Below the pieces are notes generated by a model that saw only the letters and a program-made list of their open reading frames with translations, did not search any database and was not told the DNA's origin. 64,000 bases of DNA, taken from NCBI GenBank assembly GCA_007570785.1, contig ML664161.1:5344723-5408722 (forward strand), given 5' to 3'. A program made the translations under genes and the position numbers. Shown piece after piece: positions 56,820-64,000 of this stretch. The DNA comes from Antilocapra americana. Taxonomy: Eukaryota > Chordata > Mammalia > Artiodactyla > Antilocapridae. The stretch's first letter is position 1. Each line of letters opens with the position of its first letter.

Positions 56820-57145
56820 AAAGGTATATACTAGAGTTGTAATGTACAATGTGATAAATATAATTAATACTAGTGAATGTTATATGTAAAAGTTGTTCAA
56901 AGAGTGAATCCTAAAAGTTTTCATCTCAAGGAAATTTTGTTTTCTGTTTATTTAGTTTTGTACCTATATAAGAAGATGGATGTTCACTGGACTAAACAAT
57001 CACTAAATGTAATAATCATTTCATTGTATTTGATAGCCATTTCATGATGTATGTAAGTCAAATCATTATGCTGTGTATCTTAAGCTTATATAGTGCTGTA
57101 TGTCAGTTATCTCTCAATAAGACTGAGATAAAAAAGTAAAATACA
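56820..57145 (+). mobile_element. Old L1 LINE 3'UTR
   Basis: Blocks gtaataatcatttcattgta, catttcatgatgtatgtaag, ttatgctgtgtatcttaagc and gttatctctcaataagactg follow the old L1 3'UTR end, ending in an A-rich tail near 57140. Confidence 0.75.
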
Positions 57146-58069
57146 GTTGAAGACTATAAAGAATCAGAATAACCTACCCCCTTTTATTTTCATTATCATT
57201 TTAAATTTTAAGCGGACATACCTTTCAATTTGAAAGAAAATCTCTGATGCCTCTATCTGGACATGTGTCAAAAGCATATGTACGACCAAAGAGTTTTGGG
57301 TCTCCTTACTCTTTTTAGTGATGGGAAAAGTTACCACTACAGTCTTGTCACTTTAAGTTAACTTCACTGGAGTCTGTGCAATCATTCAGTTTTCCTTAAA
57401 GCAGGAAAAACACTGATTCATTAGATAATTTTTAAGATCAAATAAAAAGTAATACATGTTACTTCTTCAAACATTAAAGTTATGCTGTCAGTTTCCTTAA
57501 AAATAGGTTTTACATGATAGATGCCAAGTAAATAAACAAAAGGGGATTTAACGGATGATTTCATGCCTCTATCTTTAGCACTTGCATTAGATTTTCTTTC
57601 AAAAGATGTTAGAAGGCATGAACTATATGTGGGCAAAATGATAGCTTACTTGAGTTTTAACGTGGTGATAATGAGCCTCTACTGAGAAACTCTCTTATTC
57701 TTACAGAGTTCACAGTGTCTAGATTTCTTTTGGAGGGTAGACTTTAGGGTAGTTTATGGTGACTGTAAGACAGATTGCTGGAAGTTAGAGTAAATTCTTT
57801 CCTGCCTTGATCATAACAACTATTATTATGGAGTCTTTGCCTCATCTTTTAGGACGCTAACCCTGTTGGAAGCTGATATTGCAGAATACTTGCCCTCACA
57901 TAGCCAAAGTCACACTTTGAGAGGAGGCATAAAATTCCTGAGAAGGTTCTAAGAAGAAAAAAGTATCCCAGAGAGGAAACTAAGACATATCAGAGTGTTC
58001 AAGAGAACACAAAGCTAAAACTTCAGTAACTTTAGTAAAGATAAAAGATACTGCTCTAACTTGTTACAT
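57146..58069. other. Non-repetitive DNA
   Basis: No gene or repeat recognised. Confidence 0.5.
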
Positions 58070-58230
58070 GGGCTAAATATTAAACTAAGCCCTTCCTAGT
58101 CACTAGCTCATTCATGCTCCCAGTGTTCCTAAAATGACCAAAATCATTATCCCGCTTGTTAACAGAAAGGATGGATGAGAATCAGAAAGGATTTGGACAT
58201 AAGATTTTTATTCCAAAGCCTGAGACTAGT
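58070..58230 (-). repeat. Possible MIR relic
   Basis: Blocks agtcactagctcattcatgc, atcattatcccgcttgttaa and gaaaggatttggacataaga loosely follow the antisense MIR order. Confidence 0.45.
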
Positions 58231-58262
58231 CAGTATACATCCCTGGCTCACTGACGGTATTT

Positions 58263-58474
58263 GTGCATGCTCAGTCATGTCCGACTCTTTGCGAGCCCAT
58301 GGACTGTAGCCTGCCACACTGCTCTGTCCATGAAATTTTTCAACCAAAAATACCAGAGTAGGATGCCACTTCCTTCTCCAAGAGATCTTCCTGACCTAGG
58401 GATTGAACCCACATCTCTTGTGTCTCCTGCATTGGCAGGCAAATACTTTACCATTATGCCACCTGGGAAGCCAA
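58263..58474 (-). mobile_element. Bov-tA SINE, diverged
   Basis: Body tgctcagtcatgtccgactc, tgtccatgaaatttttcaac and antisense head ccattatgccacctgggaag. It contains an extra tctcttg-like repeat beside ctcctgcattggc. Confidence 0.9.
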
Positions 58475-58592
58475 TGACTTAAGGAGCATAGAATGGTAGC
58501 ATTTGACTACTGGCATTAAACCTAAGTAATATTTTTATTTAAGTGTAGTTCAGTTAGTTGTTCTACCCTTTCACATTGTAAGGGAAAGTATG

Positions 58593-58810
58593 CTTCCCAG
58601 ATGGTGCTAGTAGTAAAGAACATGCCTGCCAATGCAGGAGACATAAGAGATATGGGTTCAGTCTCTGAATCAGGAAGATCCCCTGGAGGAGGGCTTGGCA
58701 ACCCATTCCAGCATTATTGCCTAGATAATCTGATGTATAGAGGGGCCTGGAAGACTACAGTCCATGGGGTTGCAAAGAGCTGGACACGATGAAGTAACTT
58801 AGCACAGCAC
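58593..58810 (+). mobile_element. Bov-tA SINE
   Basis: Head cttcccagatggtgctagta, body aagatcccctggaggagggc and gtccatggggttgcaaagag, ending agcacagcac. Flanks agtatgctt (58587-58595) and agcatgctt (58811-58819) match at 8 of 9. Confidence 0.92.
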
Positions 58811-58819
58811 AGCATGCTT

Positions 58820-59423
58820 TCAGTGAACTTGGGAGAAATTTTGATTTGATGCATGGAGGAAGTTCTAAATCCTCAGGGTGCAAAAACAGTGAGTGAACGA
58901 AAAAGGGCCTTGTGGATCTGAATGAAAGATATTCGAGAAGCAAGGGGTCATAAACACTTTCCTAATTATGTGGGTCAATCTTCAGAACATAAGGAACTGC
59001 ACAAGTATCTCCTTTTAGAGATTTTTGTTATGAGTGTAAACACCTTTATGTGAAATATATTTCATACGTATTGAACTCAGTCAGCATCATTCCTCATTCA
59101 CTTCTCATCTCTGTCAGTATAAAGCCCTAGAACTTTCAGTAGTTGGCATGCCCCAACATGATCATTTTTCTAATTAATCACTTTTTCACATTCTCATCAA
59201 ACTAGGCATATTGTCTTCTTTCATTTGTTATAACAGTGTGGAAGTCTCTTCTTGCTTTCGTTTATCTAGCTATTCATATACTTTGGGAGAGGTAGATTTT
59301 TCTCCATGCTTTTTGCTATTTTTGCGTGAGCATGTGCTGTTTCTTTTGGCTGGAGTGGAAGGGGGAAGGAGAATTTAAAGAGATACATGTAAATTTCTTT
59401 GAAGTAACATGGAATTATCATTA
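58820..59423. other. Non-repetitive DNA
   Basis: No gene or repeat seen. Confidence 0.5.
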
Positions 59424-59812
59424 TTGTTGTTCAGTTGCTAAGCTGTGCCCAAATCTTTGTGACCCCATGAATTGCAACAGAATTCCCTGTCCATCTCCAT
59501 CTCCTGGAGTTTGCATAAACTCATGTCTATCTAGTTGGTGGTGGCCATCCAACCATCTCATCCTCTGTCCCACCCTTCTCCTCCTGCCCTCAATCTTTCC
59601 CAGCATCAGGGTCTTTTCCAATGAGTTGGCTCTTCACATCAGGTGGCCAAAGTATTGGAGCTTCAGCTTCAGCATCAGTCCTTCCAATGACTATTCAGGT
59701 CTGATGTACTTTAGCGGTGACTGGTTTGATCTCCTTACTGTCCATGGGACTCTCAGGAGTCTTCTCCAGCACCCCAGTTATAAGTGTCAATTCTTCAGCA
59801 CTCTGTCTTCTT
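59424..59812 (-). mobile_element. BovB LINE 3' end, 0.39 kb
   Basis: Antisense BovB: ttgttcagttgctaagctgt, tctcatcctctgtcccaccc, gggtcttttccaatgagttg, ggagcttcagcttcagcatc and ggactctcaggagtcttctc, truncated near cactctgtcttctta. Frames are broken. Confidence 0.92.
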
Positions 59813-60023
59813 AGTATCAGTATAGAACTTAAAAAAAATTGATGGAGACTCTAGAAATCCAGGTTTTAGAGGAGATCTCACAGCTTTTCAGCACTGACAA
59901 AACATTGGAAGTCTTTTTGAAGACTGTGAGGAAAAATATGTTGCTGGTCTGATCCAGCCCTAGACTGGTCTCGGTGACCTTGAAGTATACATTCAAATTT
60001 CCTGAAGTCCCACTTTGAACTTT

Positions 60024-60202
60024 GTTGTTATTCTTGGTCAGTTGCTAAGTCGTGTCTGACTCTTTGCAACCCACAGACTATAGCATGCCAGGTACTTCTG
60101 TCCTCCACTGTCTCCTGGAGTTTGCTCAGTTCATGTTCATTGAGTTGGTGCTACCTATTTCATCCTCTGTTGCCCCTTTCTCTTTTTGCCTTCATCTCCA
60201 CC
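60024..60202 (-). mobile_element. BovB LINE 3' end, 0.18 kb
   Basis: Only the tail remains: ggtcagttgctaagtcgtgt, ctatagcatgccaggtactt, gttcattgagttggtgctac. Flanking gaacttt at 60017-60023 and 60203-60209 may be a short target-site duplication. Confidence 0.87.
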
Positions 60203-60253
60203 GAACTTTAGTAAATTTTTAAATTTTATTTGCCATCTCAGTAGTTATGCAAA

Positions 60254-60464
60254 AAATGTGCCTGTGTACTCAGTCGTGTCTGACTCTTTGCAGCCCCAAT
60301 GGACTGTAGCCCACCAGGCTCCTTTGTCCATGAAATTTTTCTGTTAGGAATACTGGCGTGGGTTGCCATTTCCTTCTGTAGGGAATTTTCCTGACCCAGG
60401 GATTGACTCCCCATCTCCTGTATTGGCAGGTGGATTCTTTGCCACTGAGCCACCTGGGAAGCAG
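60254..60464 (-). mobile_element. Bov-tA SINE
   Basis: Body gtactcagtcgtgtctgact, gcccaccaggctcctttgtc and antisense head gccactgagccacctgggaa. Flanks agttatgcaaa (60243-60253) and aactatgcaaa (60465-60475) match at 9 of 11. Confidence 0.93.
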
Positions 60465-60622
60465 AACTATGCAAAGATACCTTAGTGTTATTTAGTTACT
60501 ATTTTTAATTGTTTGTATGGCTGTGTTTTAACCCCCCCCTTATGATAGTTCTCTACCTCATTATGCTTGTGAACTTTCGTGTAGCCCCTTTATTTGTAAG
60601 GCACTGCCTGGGTACTGATTTG

Positions 60623-60770
60623 GTATTTATTGTTTGTTTTTTTGTTTGTTGTTGGTATTTTATTTTTGAGCGCAGCGTGACATGTGGAATCTTAGTTTCC
60701 CAATAAGGGACCAAACCCGGGCCCTCTGCAGTCAAAGTGTGGAGTCCCAACCACTGGGAAGCCCCTGAGC
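60623..60770 (-). mobile_element. CHR-type SINE
   Basis: Left side is a T/G-rich tail (tttgtttttttgtttgttg), then gcgtgacatgtggaatctta, gaccaaacccgggccctctg and antisense head agtcccaaccactgggaagc. Flanking actgatttg at 60614-60622 and 60771-60779 is a perfect 9-bp target-site duplication. Confidence 0.9.
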
Positions 60771-60798
60771 ACTGATTTGTATAAGAGGTCAATTCTTT

Positions 60799-60841
60799 AC
60801 ACACACACAAATGTGTGTGTGAGAGTGTGAGTGTGTGGGTG
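60799..60841. repeat. CA/TG microsatellite
   Basis: A short (AC)n run passes directly into (TG)n/(GAGTGTG)-like sequence, so the tract has partial dyad symmetry. A possible length-polymorphic marker. Confidence 0.85.
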
Positions 60842-61059
60842 TTATGATAATATGCTTTAATCAGATATCAGTATATTTATTACATGATCTCATTATGTTG
60901 CTTTATTCTTTTATGTGTTGTAGATCAGATAGTTTAGTTTAATGTATCTGTGCTCATCCATCTTGCTTCTGATGAGATTCTAATAGACTCCAGTTTTTCA
61001 GGATTAGGAATTTATCTCTTCTTGGTAGCTGAAGAGGAACTGTGTTTTGTTTTTTTTCC

Positions 61060-61345
61060 CCCTAGTTTTCAATAAAATGTTCAACTCTGACTCATCTGGA
61101 ATTAATACACTGTGAGGTATGAGAAATGACTCTAAGATTTTTTTTAGGTATGAGAAATGACTCTAAGATTTTTCTATACTGATATCACATTGGCCCAATG
61201 CTATTTACTAAACAGTAATTTCTTTCTCTATTGTTGGAGATTATTATAATTATATGAATCTTGAATTTTATCAATCTTGGTTCTATTCCATCAGTCTGTT
61301 TTTTGAACTATTTTTAATGTATAATTATTGCTTTGTGATTTTAAT
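61060..61345 (-). repeat. Old L1 ORF2 fragment
   Basis: Blocks ctatttactaaacagtaatt, tggttctattccatcagtct and ataattattgctttgtgatt resemble the antisense 3' part of old L1 ORF2. Contains a local duplication. Confidence 0.5.
61115..61173. repeat. 31-bp tandem duplication
   Basis: The unit starting aggtatgagaaatgactcta with a following gatttttt is present at 61115-61145 and 61146-61173, almost perfect, so it is recent compared with the L1 fragment around it. Confidence 0.9.
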
Positions 61346-63961
61346 CTCTAATAGAATAAAACATGCAGAGATGTATTAAATTATTTTATTCTTTGGAAAA
61401 AATGATCCATTCACATCTTCTGTTTCCTTCTTCCAAGAAAAAGAAAAAGTTATATTAACTTCTAAAATCAACTAAAATGGTCAAGGAGATTTAAATGTTA
61501 TGAGTTGGGAATGAATGACAGATTATTTAGGATAACACAGTATGCCAAAGTGAGTTTTATCAGCTGATGCAATAGTGTGATTGACAGTTTTCACTGAATC
61601 ATTTTATGTATCTATGAAATTAGGAAATGAAATCTGTGGTCTCCGAGTTCCTTAGAATATTAGAAATCCTATGACTTTTTTTTTCTAAAATACTATAATC
61701 ATTTCAACACCTCTAGAGTCTGACAACATACAGGCTTTGTGATGGGAAGACAAGCTGAGACATTGTCTCCTGTAGGAAACCATCCCTAACTGCCACCACA
61801 ACCCCCATACCCAAGTCTCCTGCAGCCTCTTCCCCTCTCTACCCCTTTGGTACCCTGCAGATATTACTGCACAGGCCCTGGAACAACACAGTAGAAGAAA
61901 AATAATTTCTTAAATGAATTCAGTCCATGCAAGGCCTGTGGAGTGACCTTCACTGTTACAATATTTTCCCCTGTGGGTGGAAGCAAGACTAATTTTCCAG
62001 ACCTGAAATGTTGGAGGTTCAGGCATCACAGGAATCTGCCTGAGTTGCTTTCAGGAGGCAGCTTCATCCTGGCTATGGATCAGATGTTCAAGATCGGAGT
62101 GAAAGCTAAAATGAGAACTGAAGTACCTGATAACCACAGTGACAGGATGAACATATGTGGACGCTTTAATCTCTCTTCTTAGTCCAGGGGGAACAGCAGG
62201 ACCTGTATATACATACAGAGTTAGAAACTTAGAATATTTTGGGTCTCTCTTCCCAAAAAGCTATAAAAATACTCTAAAGTTTCGAACTTGAAGCCATTGC
62301 ATCTTTGCACTGTAATTTATTGTTTGCTGCCAGTGATAAACTGATTATTCCTGTTACAAGAGCATGTGGCACTGAGACTCTGTAAACTGTATTTATCTAG
62401 ACAATGATAATATATAACACTGCAAATAGAAATGAAATTTTCCCATCTAGCATGTTTTCTGATTACATCTTAAAGAAGACCATTTTGGTAAATATATCTA
62501 AAGAGAAGGTGGGGATATTTTACAACTGTAAACTATCCTTGCATAGCAGAGATGTAGTCCATTAATTCTCAGAGCTCCAGGCAAGGCTGACAATTCATAA
62601 GTGGTAAATCCAGAGAGTTATGAAGACATTAAATCTCACATCTGGTGAGAAAATGTGTTATTTCACTGGGTTGATTGATGGACACTTTCCCGTTACAGTG
62701 CAATTTGGGAAATCGCACTGTTAATTGCTAGGGTTTTAGCAAAGCTCTGTAGTTCAATTCCAATTACTTTAGTTTTGAAAAACAGAACAGCTGGATGGTG
62801 AAATTGCCTGGAGCTGTCACCAAGGGAGGGCACAAGCCAGCCACCTGACCTCTGCCATTCTTCCCTTGGATTTTCTACAGAACTGTTAAGTAGTGAAATC
62901 ATAGGCTCCTGGTATTATGAGATCTCCTTGCCCTGAGCTTTCTTTGGGCTCAGGAGCAAGTCTGTTTGCTTACCACTCAGGTGATCACTACCCCTTCATC
63001 TGGAGCCCTCCTGTGATTACTCATTTGCCTCCCTCTTCACAGGGGAGAGATGAGAAAAGTTAAATTTCATCGCTTCCTGATCCCTTACTGCAAGGTGATC
63101 GCTTGCTTGCTTTAGAGATAAGTGAAGCTTTGAACTTCCTCCTCAGAGTTTTATTTTGCTGTCATGTTGACCTTTCAAGTCTCTGTCTAGGGGGCAAATT
63201 ACATGTCTCCACACACTATCTCTTTGTCTCTGGCTAATATAGAATGAACAGCTCCAGTTGTGGTTTGGAAGTGGCCTGGTGTCAGCAGCTAACTGTAATC
63301 AAACTGGGCGATTCAGCTCCCTCTCCCTGCATCTCCCAGGCTCACTGATGGAACCAGATGTGTTTCAGATGCTTTCTTAGGTTAATATAATATGGGCTCC
63401 AGGAGGCTCTGCCAGACTTGGTACAGCTATGCATATATAAGAGGCTTTCTTCAGCAGCTTCAGGATTTAAGAGCCATAATGAAATGAGGGCAAGGCAACT
63501 CTGACAAAATCTTGGTGAGGACAAAAGTTGGGGGTTCCCAGGGGAAATATTTGTGAAGAGAGGGGAAGCTTAGTTATGTAGATGGGAGATTTAGAGAAAA
63601 TATCTTGCTTTCCAGAATCTCTTCTTACTTTTCAAAATCTATTTTGATATTGTAAATTCAACAAAAATTTTAATGCCCTGTTGACACTCTTGAGCTATGT
63701 GTTCAGTGTATTTTGACAAGTTAAGCTGAGGGACAAGGCTGCAGAGAAGGGATCTACCCCTCTGAAAGCTGTCCTGAGCAATGGACTCTGCCCCCAGGCC
63801 TACATACTATTAATACTTGGTGAATCAAGTACCTGCGCAAACTACTATTACTCTTGGGGGAATCCTTTTTGGGAGCCTTACTCCTCCTCCCTCCCTCGGA
63901 AGCATGCAACATGACAATACATCTCTATGGTTTGTGCCTTGTTCTAACAAAATTATTAATA
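61346..63961. other. Repeat-poor block
   Basis: About 2.6 kb with no young repeat. 61760-61890 may be an old L2 piece (ggaaaccatccctaactgcc). The 79-codon frame 61943-62182 (+) has no known domain. The right half (62.7-63.9 kb) is less AT-rich than average for the window. No splice-supported exon found. Confidence 0.5.
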
Positions 63962-64000
63962 TGCGTGCTCAGTCACTCAGTTGTGTCCCACTCTTTGCAA
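63962..64000 (-). mobile_element. Bov-tA SINE, cut by the window edge
   Basis: The sequence cgtgctcagtcactcagttg with tgtcccactctttgcaa is the antisense 3' end of a Bov-tA body. The rest lies beyond the window. Confidence 0.85.

Noticed and set aside
410..63999. CRISPR-like spacing of short identical repeats
   Set aside because: Repeated strings come from dispersed SINEs and LINEs with irregular spacing and both orientations in a mammalian genome.

Overview
This window is nuclear DNA of a ruminant, most likely a bovid (cattle, sheep or goat type; I cannot separate these by eye). The evidence is the repeat content: BovB (RTE-type) LINEs, Bov-tA and Bov-A2 SINEs that share the BovB-related tail, CHR-type tRNA-derived SINEs, a ruminant-type L1 with tandem 5'UTR monomers, and a palindromic mariner-type MITE, over older MIR, L2 and MER5-like mammalian repeats. 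I found no host protein-coding exon, no tRNA or rRNA gene, no CRISPR array and nothing bacterial or viral. The longer reading frames that I recognise all belong to BovB or L1. The window reads as intergenic or deep intronic, AT-rich, CpG-poor sequence.

Layout. 0-9 kb: mostly non-repetitive DNA with one Bov-tA, two short BovB 3' ends, a MIR and an ancient repeat split by a Bov-tA. 9.3-15.6 kb: BovB-rich, with a young-looking + strand copy (9695-10558), the longest copy on the - strand (11981-14481) and another + strand copy (14868-15535). 15.6-27.2 kb: sparse repeats, a Bov-A2 nested in an ancient repeat with clear target-site duplications, an old L1 tail holding a tiny SINE-head insert, and an unexplained 125-130 bp sequence present twice 1.36 kb apart. 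27.2-33.4 kb: a roughly 6 kb L1 on the - strand that split a mariner MITE in two. 33.5-41 kb: a long stretch resembling ancient repeats, studded with SINEs. 42-50 kb: two BovB copies facing opposite ways, then an old L1. 50-64 kb: scattered SINEs and MIRs, a compound SINE-BovB unit at 55.7-56.7 kb, a cluster of BovB/SINE ends at 59.4-60.8 kb, and two repeat-poor blocks (51.9-54.5 and 61.3-63.9 kb).

How the parts relate: Bov-tA and Bov-A2 carry no protein genes and by established knowledge are mobilised by BovB reverse transcriptase; all BovB and L1 copies here are truncated or broken. Target-site duplications that I could read by eye support retrotransposition for about twenty insertions. I did not find a credible new biological system. 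The best second-look items are the L1-in-MITE nest, the unassigned duplicated element at 25.6/26.9 kb, the uninterrupted BovB 3' frame at 56.1 kb with its SINE junction, the inverted BovB pairs, and the head-only SINE insert. Family names for the oldest repeats come from memory of consensus sequences and need a RepeatMasker run.
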